Below are positions 29,313 to 38,916 of a stretch of 49,595 nucleotides of DNA, piece after piece. This DNA is from Bartonella phoceensis (GTDB taxonomy: Bacteria > Pseudomonadota > Alphaproteobacteria > Rhizobiales > Rhizobiaceae). The notes under the pieces are model-generated. The model was not told where the DNA came from. It saw only the letters and a list, made by a program, of their open reading frames with translations, and did not search any database. A program made the position numbers and the translations under genes. The stretch is from contig NZ_CADEAD010000007.1 of the NCBI RefSeq assembly GCF_902825145.1, forward strand, positions 1 to 49,595. The letters are read 5' to 3'. Position 1 is the stretch's first letter. Every line of letters begins with the position of its first letter.

Positions 29313-30122
29313 ATGGGTAGATTCTTCTCTTTATGTATCATTACAGGCTGCTTTTATTTCGTTTCTTTTTCTATGTGGGTACATGTTGGCACGAAGGCTG
29401 CACGCATTGATAAAGTGGATCATGAAACTATCCAAATTATCGTAACGACAAATACGATTACGGTTGACGCACATTTCGATGGTAGTGATCTTTATATTGC
29501 TGGTGTTTTGGAAAATATCGAGCCGTTGTATTCTCAACAGAATCGTTATGATATTATTGTAAGTTTGGAGGGGCAAGCTCGACCTATGGTTATGCGAGAA
29601 AAGAAACGTAATGCTGGGGTTTGGGTTAATGCAGATTCCCTTATTTTTAAAAATGTTCCCCTCTTTTATTCTATGGTCACAACGCGTGAAATTAATGATA
29701 TTGCTGGCGTTGAAGATTATAAACGCTTGGGGATAGGATTGCCCTATTTGTTACTGCAGACTGATGAACAAGATCAGGAAAAAATACAAATCTTTCGTGA
29801 TGAACTTATAAAATTGCAAAAAGCTAAAAATCTTTATCATGAGGAAATGGGTGGTGTTCGTTTTGGTTCTGACACACTTTTTACAGCACATTTTCGTTTA
29901 CCGGCAAATATTCCTGTTGGACATTATCAGGCCCATGCTTATCTTTTTCGCGATGGGCAGTTTATTGATAGTGCAACCACAACTCTTGAAATTGTTAAAG
30001 CACATATTGCTTATACAATCTTTCACGCAGCGCATAGGCATAGCTTTTTATATGGCATTATTGCGGTGATCGTGGCTATTAGTACAGGCTTTTTATGTCG
30101 TCTGATTTTTCGGAAAGACTAG
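29313..30122 (+). CDS. TIGR02186-type transmembrane protein, partner of the TauE permease
   Basis: 269 residues. An N-terminal hydrophobic segment (LCIITGCFYFVSFSMWVHVG) is probably a signal peptide, then a periplasmic beta-rich region of about 200 residues, and one membrane helix near the end (FLYGIIAVIVAISTGFLCRL) with a short basic tail. Motifs such as VDAHFDGSDLYIAG (a periplasmic Ig-like strand pair), GVWVNADSLIFKNVP and FRLPANIPVGHYQAHAYLFR are those of the conserved alphaproteobacterial family found beside TauE-like permeases. The function is unproven. It is translationally linked to the permease gene (2-base gap). Confidence 0.85.
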   Translation: MGRFFSLCIITGCFYFVSFSMWVHVGTKAARIDKVDHETIQIIVTTNTITVDAHFDGSDLYIAGVLENIEPLYSQQNRYDIIVSLEGQARPMVMREKKRNAGVWVNADSLIFKNVPLFYSMVTTREINDIAGVEDYKRLGIGLPYLLLQTDEQDQEKIQIFRDELIKLQKAKNLYHEEMGGVRFGSDTLFTAHFRLPANIPVGHYQAHAYLFRDGQFIDSATTTLEIVKAHIAYTIFHAAHRHSFLYGIIAVIVAISTGFLCRLIFRKD

Positions 30123-30144
30123 TATACGGGAAAGGCTGAAGCAT

Positions 30145-30408
30145 TTATTTTTTATAAAAAATACGCAAAAAAAGAAAAATAGGTACAACAATGATGGCTC
30201 CCATTATGGTTATATGAAAAAAGTTTGCAAAAGTTATAAACACTGTTTTCCAGAGAGGTTTTAAAAAATTTATAATTATTTGTACAAGACTTCGAGGTGT
30301 CCAGCCAAGAAAATTTATTACGATGCCAGCGAGAAACGAAAGGATGAGTAATTTTACAGAAACGCGCCCTAATGTACCTCTAAGAAATGCATGAAAAGAA
30401 TTGGACAT
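30145..30408 (-). CDS. Small membrane protein (DUF6460-like)
   Basis: 87 residues with two hydrophobic segments (VKLLILSFLAGIVINFLGW and ITIMGAIIVVPIFLFLRIF) around a middle amphipathic stretch (SLVQIIINFLKPLWKTVF). The arrangement resembles the small alphaproteobacterial family DUF6460; I assign it from memory of that pattern. Convergent with the TIGR02186-type gene (22 bases between stops). AAGGAAAA lies upstream of the ATG. Confidence 0.7.
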   Translation of the reverse strand: MSNSFHAFLRGTLGRVSVKLLILSFLAGIVINFLGWTPRSLVQIIINFLKPLWKTVFITFANFFHITIMGAIIVVPIFLFLRIFYKK

Positions 30409-30477
30409 ATTTTTCCTTTATGTTCGTTTTTACACATCTTAAGATGTATTATTCTTTTATTGTGTAATACAATGGTA

Positions 30478-30624
30478 TTATTGTTGTAAAGAAGAAACGA
30501 TGTTTTTTTTGTTATTTTTTCTTACTTCTCTTTCGAATTGACCGCCTTTTAATACTGGTGTAACTTCTTTACTAGTTTCTGAAACGCGTTCGTGTTCTGT
30601 CGGCATTTTTCTCAATATTTTCAT
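30478..30624 (-). CDS. Small hypothetical protein, 48 residues
   Basis: Open frame beginning MKILRKMPTEHERVSETSKE and ending VRKNNKKNIVSSLQQ, hydrophilic and basic, with AAAGGAAT five bases before the ATG. It lies 69 bases upstream of the DUF6460-like gene on the same strand and could be in its leader. No family recognised. The good binding site and unbiased composition make it more likely than chance. Confidence 0.5.
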   Translation of the reverse strand: MKILRKMPTEHERVSETSKEVTPVLKGGQFEREVRKNNKKNIVSSLQQ

Positions 30625-30874
30625 AGTATTCCTTTCATTAACTTAGTGGATATTCTTTAGTTTGCGGGAATTTACAAGGTAATTTTATAATGTTTCGACA
30701 TTTTGCATGATGATGAAAGTTTTTCATTATTTCGAAGATTCCATAATAGGTTAATATGTTGTGTATAGAATGTAATTTCAAGATATTCTATTTTATAAAG
30801 GGATTGTTAAATGCTACAAAACTAAGTTTTTATAAATATTAGTATTGGTATTTTAGTCTATATGCATTGAAAAA
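30625..30874. other. Gap before the xseA remnant
   Basis: 250 bases of AT-rich sequence with no gene. It must hold the promoter for the minus-strand small genes. Confidence 0.4.
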
Positions 30875-31310
30875 ATGATAAATTTTTTTGTTACAAAAAA
30901 TTAAGTGCAACGAATGGGGTGGAATCCAGTGTTTTTATAAAGAGCGGGGGCTGTAAAATGTGTTTGTGAAAAAATATTGTATGTGGGTATTGAGGATCAG
31001 GTTACTCTTTTCATACTTTAGGTTACACTCCTTATCACTTAAAATATGATAAAATGTAGGTTTGAGGTTATTATTTGATGTGATATTATGGAAAACTCAA
31101 TTCTGAAGAAGGGATGGGGATGGTCACTGTCAGAAAATTACAATTTATCCAGGATCATCAAAATATCAAATTTTTATTGAGGTTCTTAAAGCAACTGAAG
31201 TCAGCGCTTTGATAATACTTTTGAGAAAAGCGCAAAGAGAAATTTGAGTAAAAAGTCCTGTTTGATAAAGCAAAGAACAAATCTTTGCCTTATATGCTCT
31301 GAATTGTAAA
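30875..31310 (+). pseudogene. Decayed 5' fragment of xseA
   Basis: Aligns along its whole length, with only small gaps, to bases 33595-34050 of the intact xseA downstream. Shared blocks include GTGCAACGAATG (30904 and 33623 regions), ATCAGGTTAC, CTGAAGAAGGGATGG, GGATCATCAAAATATCAAAT (GGGTCATCAAAATATCAAAT in the intact gene) and TTTGCCTTATATG. The ATG at 30875 still matches the xseA start. Stops and frameshifts break the frame and the last two thirds of the gene are missing. It is the scar of an old duplication of xseA. Confidence 0.88.
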
Positions 31311-31559
31311 CATTATAACATCACTAAGCAGCGCTGTTATGCGTGATACCTTCATTTTTTATCAGATCGTTTTCTGTTGCATATTCTGGTTGTGCCCATA
31401 GCTGCTCAAAAGGGCTGAGGGGTTTGTAAGTGTTTGCTGCTGTTGAGGGTTTTGTTATTTTATTTCGAGGAGGTGTGTTTTTTGAGTCTGATCTTATGAT
31501 TTCTTGCACGTTATTATTGCATGGGAAATTTATACAATAAACTTTAAAAGGAAAAGTCT
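31311..31559. other. Leader region of dppA copy 1
   Basis: Contains a 61-codon minus-strand frame (31324-31509) with no ribosome binding site, which I do not call. The last 20 bases (31540-31559) are identical to those before dppA copy 2 (36910-36929) and hold the ribosome binding site AAAAGGA. Confidence 0.5.
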
Positions 31560-33191
31560 ATGAACTTGAAAGGAAAAATATTGAAGGGAAGCAGTTCTTT
31601 TGTGTTTACTGTTATTGCATTGGGGATATTTATGCAACACCTTTCAGCGAAAACACCTGCCGATACGCTTGTGATGGCTTGGAATCTGGATTCAATAGGT
31701 ACATTTGATCCTGCACGAATCAATAACCGTTATGGTAATGAAATTCTTGTCAATATTTGTGATAATTTAGTTGAACCAGCGAAAGATAATGCAGCTAAAC
31801 TTGTTCCCTCTTTGGCAAAGAATTGGGATATTGTAAGTGATGACAAGAGTACAGTGATTACTTTTCATTTGCGTGATGGTTTGAAGTTTGATGATGGTCG
31901 TTCTGCTAATGCCAATGATCTTATTTGGAGTATGAAGCGGGTTGTTGAACTGAAGATGGCTAATGCGGCGACATTTAATGAATACGGTATCACGAAACAA
32001 AATGTTGATGAGGCTTTTCAAGCACCGGATGAAAAAACAGTGGTGATGAAATTTGATAAACCTTATCCTGCAACGCTTATTCTGAGCCATTTTGCTACTA
32101 GTCGTACTCTTGCTTTGCTAGATCGTGAAACCGTTATGAAACACGAAAAAAATGGTGATATGGGAAACTGGTATTTGTCAAGCCATTCTGCTTGTGTGGG
32201 TCCTTATCAGATAAGTAGCTGGCGTCCTGGGGAAGCTCTTTTGTTGCGTGCAAGTTCCCATTATTGGGGCGAAGCGCCAAAATTGAAAAAGATTCTCATT
32301 CGTCATGTAGCGGAGCCTGGAATACAACGTTTATTGTTGCAAAAACGCGATATCGATGTTGCACGTAATTTGATGCCAGAGGATATAGCGGATCTTCAAG
32401 CAACAACAGATATTAAAGTTGAGAGAGTGTTAGAGCCATCTGTAATCATATGGGGGTTCAATATGATAAATCCAATTTTTGCCAATGAAAAAGTGCGTTT
32501 GGCGATGCGCTATCTTATTGACTATGAAGGACTTGGTAAGACCCTTCTTAAGGATGTTGGTGTTCCACGGGCAAGCTTTATTCCTCTTGGTAGTCTTGGA
32601 GCTTTGGATGAAAAAGAGGGACAACCCTTTAAACTTAATCTTCAAAAAGCAAAGCAGCTTTTAACCGAGGCCGGTTACCCGGATGGTTTTGAGGCCAAGA
32701 TTTTTGCAGGGGCATCTCCTTATCCTTTTGCTTTGCCCATTGCTCAGTCTCTTCAAGACAATGCAAAAAAGATTGGGGTACATTTTAAAATTGAACGTTT
32801 TGTAGGTACGCAGTTGTTATCAAAACTATCTGCACGTAGTTTTGATACGATTTTTTTCGGATGGAATAATGACTCTGCTGATCCCCATACAATGGCTTCA
32901 CGCCTTATTTACAATCCTGATAATCGGTTTGAGGCGAAAAATACAGGCTATGCGAGTTGGTGCCATGGGTATTTGGATGAAGATATGAACAAGAAGGTTC
33001 AGGATGCGTTGTTTGAAAAAGATACACAAAAACGGGCGCAAATGTATGCTGATTTGCAGCGTGAATTTATGCAAAAAGGACCATACGCTTTTATTTATCA
33101 GACCTATCACACTATAGCCATGACACCTGATGTCAAAAAATGGGTTTGGAATAGTGCACCACGTATTTTTTATAGTGCGATTGAAAAATAA
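31560..33191 (+). CDS. Peptide ABC transporter substrate-binding protein, DppA-type, copy 1
   Basis: 543-residue periplasmic binding protein of the SBP_bac_5 family (dipeptide/oligopeptide; family members may also bind heme). The signal peptide ends at LSA (residue 30). The mature protein starts KTPADTLVMAWNLDSIGTFDPA. SLAKNWDIVSDDKSTVITF, LRDGLKFDDGRSANANDLIWS given by LRDGLKFDDGR, and SHSACVGPYQISSWRPGEA are typical. It is very like copy 2 over its entire length and more distant from copy 3. No permease gene lies beside it; the nearest are dppBCDF 7.4 kb downstream. A decayed dppA fragment follows. Confidence 0.92.
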   Translation: MNLKGKILKGSSSFVFTVIALGIFMQHLSAKTPADTLVMAWNLDSIGTFDPARINNRYGNEILVNICDNLVEPAKDNAAKLVPSLAKNWDIVSDDKSTVITFHLRDGLKFDDGRSANANDLIWSMKRVVELKMANAATFNEYGITKQNVDEAFQAPDEKTVVMKFDKPYPATLILSHFATSRTLALLDRETVMKHEKNGDMGNWYLSSHSACVGPYQISSWRPGEALLLRASSHYWGEAPKLKKILIRHVAEPGIQRLLLQKRDIDVARNLMPEDIADLQATTDIKVERVLEPSVIIWGFNMINPIFANEKVRLAMRYLIDYEGLGKTLLKDVGVPRASFIPLGSLGALDEKEGQPFKLNLQKAKQLLTEAGYPDGFEAKIFAGASPYPFALPIAQSLQDNAKKIGVHFKIERFVGTQLLSKLSARSFDTIFFGWNNDSADPHTMASRLIYNPDNRFEAKNTGYASWCHGYLDEDMNKKVQDALFEKDTQKRAQMYADLQREFMQKGPYAFIYQTYHTIAMTPDVKKWVWNSAPRIFYSAIEK

Positions 33192-33349
33192 GAGGGTATT
33201 AAGTTTATAAAAGATAAAAGAACATCATCACAATATATTTGATATATTGTAAAGCGTTGAAGAATTTTGCAATACGTTGAATTTTGTTGGTAATCAATTG
33301 CTATGTTGTATAGAGAATTTCACTTCAAGGTCTTCTCATGAAGGGTGTG
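33192..33349. other. Spacer after dppA copy 1 with an inverted repeat
   Basis: CAATATAT-TTG-ATATATTG at 33231-33249 is a perfect inverted repeat 40 bases after the stop of dppA copy 1. It lacks a T-run, so it is at most a weak terminator. Confidence 0.4.
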
Positions 33350-33580
33350 TTTGTGTGGATGTTAAGATTGAATATTTCAGCTGTCGTTGATAGAATCTTA
33401 TAAGACAGAGTAATGCTCTATGAATTTCTATGTAATGGCTTTAGGTATTCTTTACAACTCTCATAATAGGGTTGAGGCTAAGAATACAGGTATCTGAGTT
33501 GGTACTATGGGTATTTGCACAAAAATATAAATCAACAGGTTAAAGATGCAATGTTTCAAAAATATTGACAGGAACAGGTG
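33350..33580 (+). pseudogene. Decayed 3' fragment of a dppA gene
   Basis: Aligns to the region of dppA copies 1 and 2 coding for about residues 390-490. Clear matches are TAATGGCTTTA against CAATGGCTTCA, GGTTGAGGCTAAGAATACAGG against the copy 1 stretch near 32928, TGGTACTATGGGTATTTG against TGGTGCCATGGGTATTTG, and GTTAAAGATGCAATGTTTC. Upstream of about 33420 the match is weaker. Stops are frequent. The fragment ends about 15 bases before xseA, so another dppA copy once preceded xseA. Confidence 0.85.
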
Positions 33581-33594
33581 TAAAGAATTGAAAA

Positions 33595-35025
33595 ATGGTA
33601 AGTTTGTTTAGTGAAAAAACAGGTGCAACGAATGTAGTAGAATTTACTGTATCTGAAATAGCAGGAGCTTTAAAGCGCGTTGTTGAAGAGAAGTTTGGTT
33701 ATGTGCGGGTGCGTGGGGAGATATCAGGTTACCGTGGGGCCCACGCTTCGGGGCATGCTTACTTTGCCTTAAAAGATGATAAGGCACGGTTGGAGGCTGT
33801 TATTTGGCGTGGATCTATGGAAAAGCTCAAATTTCCTCCTGAAGAAGGGATGGAAGTCATCGCTGTTGGCAAACTGACAACTTATCCTGGGTCATCAAAA
33901 TATCAAATTGTTATTGAAACACTCGAACCAACGGGGGTTGGTGCTTTGATGACACTTCTGGAAAATCGTAAGAAAAAGCTTGCGGAAGAGGGTTTATTTG
34001 ACGAAGCTAAGAAGAAACCTTTGCCTTATATGCCACGAATTATAGGTGTGGTGACATCACCAACAGGTGCTGTTATTCGTGATATTATTCATCGTATATC
34101 AGATCGTTTTCCGTTGCATATTTTGGTTTGGCCTGTCCGTGTTCAGGGGGAAACAAGTGGACGGGAAGTGGCAGCTGCTGTTGAAGGTTTTAATGCGCTT
34201 GCTTTAGGAGGGCCTGTTCCAAAACCTGATCTTATTATTGTGGCGCGGGGAGGAGGAAGTTTAGAAGATTTGTGGGGGTTTAATGATGAAGCTGTTGTTC
34301 GTGCTGTTTACACATCTACTCTTCCGGTTATCTCTGCTGTTGGGCATGAAACGGATTGGACCTTGATTGATTATGTTGCTGATTGGCGTGCTCCAACTCC
34401 TACAGGAGCAGCAGAGAAGGCTGTTCCCGTCAAGCTTGATCTTGAAGTATACGTGGCGTCTCTTGCTGCACGTTTGCGGGTGGGATTGGCGCGTTATTTG
34501 GACGTTTATCGACAAAAATTGCGTGTGATTGGACGTGCTCTTCCAACTGCTGACCAACTTTTTGCTCTACCGCGACGTGGTTTTGATGAAGTTGCAAGCC
34601 GATTGCAGCGTGCTCTTTGTGTTAGCTATGATAAAAAACGTTTTTATTTTCATGCAGTTGCTGTTCGTTTTGCACCGCGTTTGCTGAATACTGAAAGAGC
34701 ACAACATAGTACAAAGGAATATACTGCGCGTCTTTATCGTGCCTTTATGCGCAATGTGGAAAAACAACGTGCTGAGCTAGAGGTAGCGTTTAGGCTTTTA
34801 AAGAGCACTTCGTATCAGAATATCTTGGAGCGTGGCTTTGTTTTGGTTTTGGGGAAAGAGAATAAGCCCATTAAACGGTTGGTGCAGTTTCCTGAAACAG
34901 GGCAAATCAATTTACGTTTTTTTGATGGTGAAATTCGTGTTGCAGTGCATGATCACGCTCTCAACCGATCTTCGAAATTGAGACGATTAAAGTCGAAAAA
35001 AGATGATCAAGGAACACTCTTTTAA
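33595..35025 (+). CDS. xseA: Exodeoxyribonuclease VII large subunit
   Basis: 476-residue catalytic subunit of exonuclease VII, which degrades single-stranded DNA from both ends. The N-terminal OB-fold has [38 protein letters not shown] (shown by GEISGYRG and [10 protein letters not shown]). The catalytic domain has [21 protein letters not shown] (core [14 protein letters not shown]), [32 protein letters not shown], with [20 protein letters not shown], and [11 protein letters not shown]. The C-terminal coiled coil follows. No xseB is nearby. A decayed copy of its 5' end lies 2.7 kb upstream. tag overlaps its end by 23 bp. Confidence 0.95.
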   Translation: MVSLFSEKTGATNVVEFTVSEIAGALKRVVEEKFGYVRVRGEISGYRGAHASGHAYFALKDDKARLEAVIWRGSMEKLKFPPEEGMEVIAVGKLTTYPGSSKYQIVIETLEPTGVGALMTLLENRKKKLAEEGLFDEAKKKPLPYMPRIIGVVTSPTGAVIRDIIHRISDRFPLHILVWPVRVQGETSGREVAAAVEGFNALALGGPVPKPDLIIVARGGGSLEDLWGFNDEAVVRAVYTSTLPVISAVGHETDWTLIDYVADWRAPTPTGAAEKAVPVKLDLEVYVASLAARLRVGLARYLDVYRQKLRVIGRALPTADQLFALPRRGFDEVASRLQRALCVSYDKKRFYFHAVAVRFAPRLLNTERAQHSTKEYTARLYRAFMRNVEKQRAELEVAFRLLKSTSYQNILERGFVLVLGKENKPIKRLVQFPETGQINLRFFDGEIRVAVHDHALNRSSKLRRLKSKKDDQGTLF

Positions 35026-35626
35026 TATGAATGCGACGTTTGATGAAGGGCTTCTCATGGGAGCGGATGGAAAAGTTCGTTGTTCATGGGTAGGAGATGA
35101 TCCACTTTATTGTGCTTATCATGATAATGAATGGGGAAAACCCATTTTTGAAGATCGCCGTTTATTTGAAAAAATTTGTCTTGAGAGTTTTCAGGCAGGG
35201 CTTTCTTGGCTGACAATTTTAAAAAAAATCTCTTCTTTTCGAGATGCATTTGATCACTTTGATTTCGAAAAAATTACGCATTATGATGAAGCAAAGGTGC
35301 AAATGTTGATGCAGAATAAAGGTATTGTGCGTCATCAAGGAAAAATTCGATCGGTGCTTAATAATGCATTGAGAGCACAAGAAATTATAACAGAGTGGGG
35401 GAGTTTATCTGATTATTTTTGGTCTTTTCAACCACCACAATCGGAGCGTTATGAAAAAATAGATTTTCAAACACTAGTGGCTAATCCTATAACACCTGCT
35501 TCTCTTCGTTTTTCTAAAGATTTGAGAAAACGTGGTTGGACGTTTATTGGTCCCACAATTTGTTATGCTTTTATGCAGTCTGTAGGAATTGTTAATGATC
35601 ATCTGGAAGGGTGTTTTTGTCGGTAA
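35003..35626 (+). CDS. tag: DNA-3-methyladenine glycosylase I
   Basis: Base-excision repair enzyme removing 3-methyladenine. 207 residues from the ATG at 35003; an ATG at 35027 (MNATFDEG) is an alternative, with AAGGAAC 12 bases before it. The zinc ligands seen in E. coli Tag are all present with the same spacing: Cys27, His40, His200 and Cys204 ([19 protein letters not shown] and NDHLEGCF). The catalytic-pocket Glu is Glu61 in [30 protein letters not shown] is the second signature. It overlaps xseA and is probably co-transcribed with it. Confidence 0.94.
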   Translation: MIKEHSFNMNATFDEGLLMGADGKVRCSWVGDDPLYCAYHDNEWGKPIFEDRRLFEKICLESFQAGLSWLTILKKISSFRDAFDHFDFEKITHYDEAKVQMLMQNKGIVRHQGKIRSVLNNALRAQEIITEWGSLSDYFWSFQPPQSERYEKIDFQTLVANPITPASLRFSKDLRKRGWTFIGPTICYAFMQSVGIVNDHLEGCFCR

Positions 35627-36929
35627 ATTTGCACAGTAGCTGTTTCCTAAAGGGACATATTGTTTAAGAGAGTAATAAAAGAATAGAGAATGATTTTAGG
35701 CTTTTGTTTCTTTGTTGCTATTGGATTATTTCTTCTTAACATGGCTGATTCAGCTACCGGTTTTTCAAGAATGGTTTTTAAAATTTCTGAAATTATGATG
35801 AGAGCAATTTCTGTTATTGATTTTGAGTTAATATGTATCTGTTTTTATTTAATAGCGGTTATCATAAAACAAATGATAGACATTTTGTTTATAGTTGTTG
35901 ATGAAGGCAAAGTGGTTTTCACGTTTTTTGGTGTGGTGCTGTTATTGTAGTGTTCCTTTTTTGAAATTTCATGAAATATATTTGTTAAATTTGGGGTTGA
36001 ATATATGACAATTTTTCTCTTCATACAGCATCTGATTACCAAATGCTTGTATTACTTATTATCTGATAGCCTCCTTGTTGAAAGAGTAATTTTACTGCGT
36101 GGAAGCTCCGATTTTTGGGGAGGATGCTTAAACTCAGATGGATTTGTATCCACTACATCACTTAGTCTAGTCTCTAGAATTTTCCGTTGGAAGTGAGAGT
36201 TTTTGCGGTGTGTTGTTTGGTGTATATTTTTGTGGTTGCAAAGTAATGATGAACGTTGAAATTGGGGAGGGTTTATAATCCAGGTATATTTTTTTGACTT
36301 ATGTATAGTGAGCTTTGTTTTTGCCAATAAGTTTGCCAATAAGGAAGTGCCTTTTATCGTATATTCTTTTATTGGGTGTTATGTTTTTGGAAAGATACAG
36401 TTTAGAGGGGGATATTTCTCATGAACATTTTATCTCTTTTGACTCGTTTGGGATTCTTAATAAATGTGAAAGGTTTCTTTTACGCGTTACTTTCAAAAGA
36501 TTAAGCGTTTTTTTATGAGTAGCAGAGTTTTAAGAAAGATGTTTTTTTGTGTTTTGCTGCTTTTTTCACTCAGCATTTGATAGTGCAGTAAGGATGCGTG
36601 TGCACTTTGAAATTGAGTGTCTGAGGGGATACGGTTATTTTTAAAGTTTGCACATTGATTATTTTAAATATAGTTTCCGTATTCAATTTGGCAGCAGATA
36701 TAGCTTAATGGGGGCTGCAAAGAGGTGTTGGGATGTGGAGGTAATACTCTGGTTGGAAGAAGATATGTTGTGTTTTCTTTAGTTTAAGTAAAATAAAGAT
36801 TATGTATTTATAAGTAAATATATCTTTATAGTTTGGTTAATATGTCTTTTATCCACTCTTCGTTGTATAAAATTGCTGTGTTATTTCAGAATAGTTAATT
36901 GCTATAATGAACTTTAAAAGGAAAAGTCT
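35627..36929. other. Gap of 1.3 kb upstream of dppA copy 2
   Basis: AT-rich. An 86-codon hydrophobic frame at 35690-35950 has only a weak binding site and a composition expected of T-rich noncoding DNA; I do not call it. A short direct repeat TTGCCAATAAG occurs twice near 36321-36344. The last 20 bases equal the leader of dppA copy 1. No dppA or xseA remnant was seen here. Confidence 0.5.
36910..36929 (+). promoter_or_regulatory. Leader block shared by dppA copies 1 and 2
   Basis: The 20 bases before the start codon, with the ribosome binding site AAAAGGA, are identical to 31540-31559 before dppA copy 1, and the identity continues into ATGAAC of the coding region. Upstream of this the two leaders differ apart from ATA-rich sequence, so only the translation start, not the promoter, is clearly shared. 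Confidence 0.6.
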
Positions 36930-38555
36930 ATGAACGTAAAAAGAAAGGTATTGAAAGGCAGCACTTCTTTTGTTTCTGCTCTTATCGCTCTGGGAATGTT
37001 TGTGCAACAAGTTTCAGCAAGAACGCCTGTTGATACGCTTGTGATGGCTTGGAATCTCGATGCAATAAATACATTTGATCCCGCACAGATTAATGACGTT
37101 TATGGAGCTGAAATTTTTGCAAATGTTTGTGATAGTTTAGTCAGTACTGCTAAAGATGATTCAACAAAAATAGTTCCCTCTTTGGCAGCACATTGGGATG
37201 TTTCAGGCGATGACCAGAGTACAGTGCTGACTTTTCATTTGCGCGATGGTTTAAAGTTTAACGATGGTCGTCCTGCTAACGCTCATGATCTTGTTTGGAG
37301 TATGAAGCGGATTGTTAAATTAAAGATGGCTGTGGCGACATTATTTAATGAATATGGTATTACAGAACAAAACTTTGATTCTGCTGTTCAAGCACCTGAT
37401 GAAAAAACGGTGGTGATGAAATTGGATAAACCTTATCCAGCAGAACTTATTCTTAACGATATTGTTGCAAGTCGTGCGACTGCTTTGCTTGATCGTAAAA
37501 CGATCATGAAGCATGAAAAAGATGGTGATATGGGAAACCGGTATTTGGCCAGTCATGCGGCTTGTGTTGGTCCTTACCAGATGATGAGTTGGCATCCTAG
37601 AGAAGCTGTTTTATTGCGTGCAAGCTCCAATTATTGGGGTGAAGTGCCTAAATTGAAGAAGATTTTAATTCGCCATGTTGCGGAACCTGGAACGCAACGT
37701 TTATTGTTACAAAAACACGATGTTGATGTTGCACGTGATTTGATACCTGAGGATATGGCTGATCTCCAAGCAACGACAGATGTTAAAGTTGAAAGAGTAT
37801 TGGGGACCGCCATGTTGTTTTGGGGTTTTAATACGACAAATCCAATTTTTGCTAATGAAAAAGTGCGTTTGGCGATGCGCTATCTTATTGATTATGAAGG
37901 ACTTAAAAATAGTGTTCTCAAAGGTGTTGGTGTTCCACGTGCAAGCTTTGTTCCTCTTGGTAATTTTGGAGCCTTGGATGAAAAAGAAGGGCAACCCTTT
38001 AAATTTGATCTTCAAAAAGCAAAACGGCTTTTAACCGAGGCAGGTTATCCTGAAGGCTTTAAGGCTAATTTTTTAATAGGTAATTCTCCTTATGCTTTGC
38101 CTATTGCTCAATCTTTGCAAGATAATGCAAAAAAAGTGGGTGTACATCTTAAACTTGAACGTTTAGCAGGTACGCAGTTGTTTTCAAAATTTTATGCACG
38201 TAGTTTTGATACAATTTTTATGGGATGGAATAGTGACTCTGTGGATCCGTATACAATGGCTTCACGCCTTATTTACAATCCTGATAATCGGTTTGAAGCA
38301 AAAAATACAAGCTATGGGAGTTGGTGCCATGGGTATTTGGATGAAGCTATGAATAAAAAAGTCGAAGGGGTTTTGTTTGAAAAAGATCCGCAAAAACGGG
38401 CACAAATCTATACTGATTTGCAGCATGAACTTATGCAAAAAGGGCCTTACGCTTTCATTTTTCAGAAGTACGCTGTTGTTGCTATGACACCTGATATTAA
38501 AAAATGGGTTTGGAATAGTGCACCACGTATTTTTTATAATGTAATTGAAAAATAA
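36930..38555 (+). CDS. Peptide ABC transporter substrate-binding protein, DppA-type, copy 2
   Basis: 541 residues, SBP_bac_5 family. The signal peptide ends at VSA (residue 30), and the mature protein starts RTPVDTLVMAWNLDAINTFD. It is closely similar to copy 1 throughout (same C-terminus KKWVWNSAPRIFY). Differences cluster where ligand contact would be expected, for example RVLGTAMLFWGFNTTNPIF against RVLEPSVIIWGFNMINPIF (copy 1), and NFLIGNSPYALPIAQ against KIFAGASPYPFALPIAQ. The two may therefore prefer different peptides. It lies 361 bases before copy 3. Confidence 0.92.
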   Translation: MNVKRKVLKGSTSFVSALIALGMFVQQVSARTPVDTLVMAWNLDAINTFDPAQINDVYGAEIFANVCDSLVSTAKDDSTKIVPSLAAHWDVSGDDQSTVLTFHLRDGLKFNDGRPANAHDLVWSMKRIVKLKMAVATLFNEYGITEQNFDSAVQAPDEKTVVMKLDKPYPAELILNDIVASRATALLDRKTIMKHEKDGDMGNRYLASHAACVGPYQMMSWHPREAVLLRASSNYWGEVPKLKKILIRHVAEPGTQRLLLQKHDVDVARDLIPEDMADLQATTDVKVERVLGTAMLFWGFNTTNPIFANEKVRLAMRYLIDYEGLKNSVLKGVGVPRASFVPLGNFGALDEKEGQPFKFDLQKAKRLLTEAGYPEGFKANFLIGNSPYALPIAQSLQDNAKKVGVHLKLERLAGTQLFSKFYARSFDTIFMGWNSDSVDPYTMASRLIYNPDNRFEAKNTSYGSWCHGYLDEAMNKKVEGVLFEKDPQKRAQIYTDLQHELMQKGPYAFIFQKYAVVAMTPDIKKWVWNSAPRIFYNVIEK

Positions 38556-38916
38556 ACACATGTTAAGCGTCATAAAATACAATAAAGAACGTGATCATAA
38601 TGTGCATGATGAAGAATATCTCCTTACAAAAGTTTTTTTTAAGAGCTTGGGGTATAAAGTTGCGGGGGAGGTATATGATATGCTTAACTTATAGTGGCAG
38701 TAATATTGATAAGTATAGAAAATAGTATTTTTTTTAGCTTTCTGTTTACTTTGTTACAGATGGTATGGATTTCAGTTATAGGTTAGTTTGTGAGAGACTT
38801 ATCTTGGAATGTTTTATCGGTAAAATTGATAAGGCTATACTGGAAAGTGATGAAAAAAAGACGTCAAAGCATTTTGTGTGAGAAAGATAAAATAAAATGC
38901 AAAGGGTAATACTAAA
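38556..38916. other. Gap of 0.36 kb between dppA copies 2 and 3
   Basis: No gene. It should hold the promoter of dppA copy 3 and the permease operon unless these are read through from copy 2. No clear terminator seen. Confidence 0.45.

Noticed and set aside
31324..31509. 61-codon minus-strand frame between the xseA remnant and dppA copy 1
   Set aside because: Text looks somewhat protein-like (PLSPFEQLWAQPEY), but it has a GTG start without a ribosome binding site and no recognisable family; at best a remnant.
35690..35950. 86-codon hydrophobic frame after tag
   Set aside because: Weak ribosome binding site, no family, and a composition expected from T-rich noncoding sequence.
36052..36339. 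95-codon minus-strand frame upstream of dppA copy 2
   Set aside because: Starts within AT-rich spacer with no binding site; residue mix looks random and no family fits.
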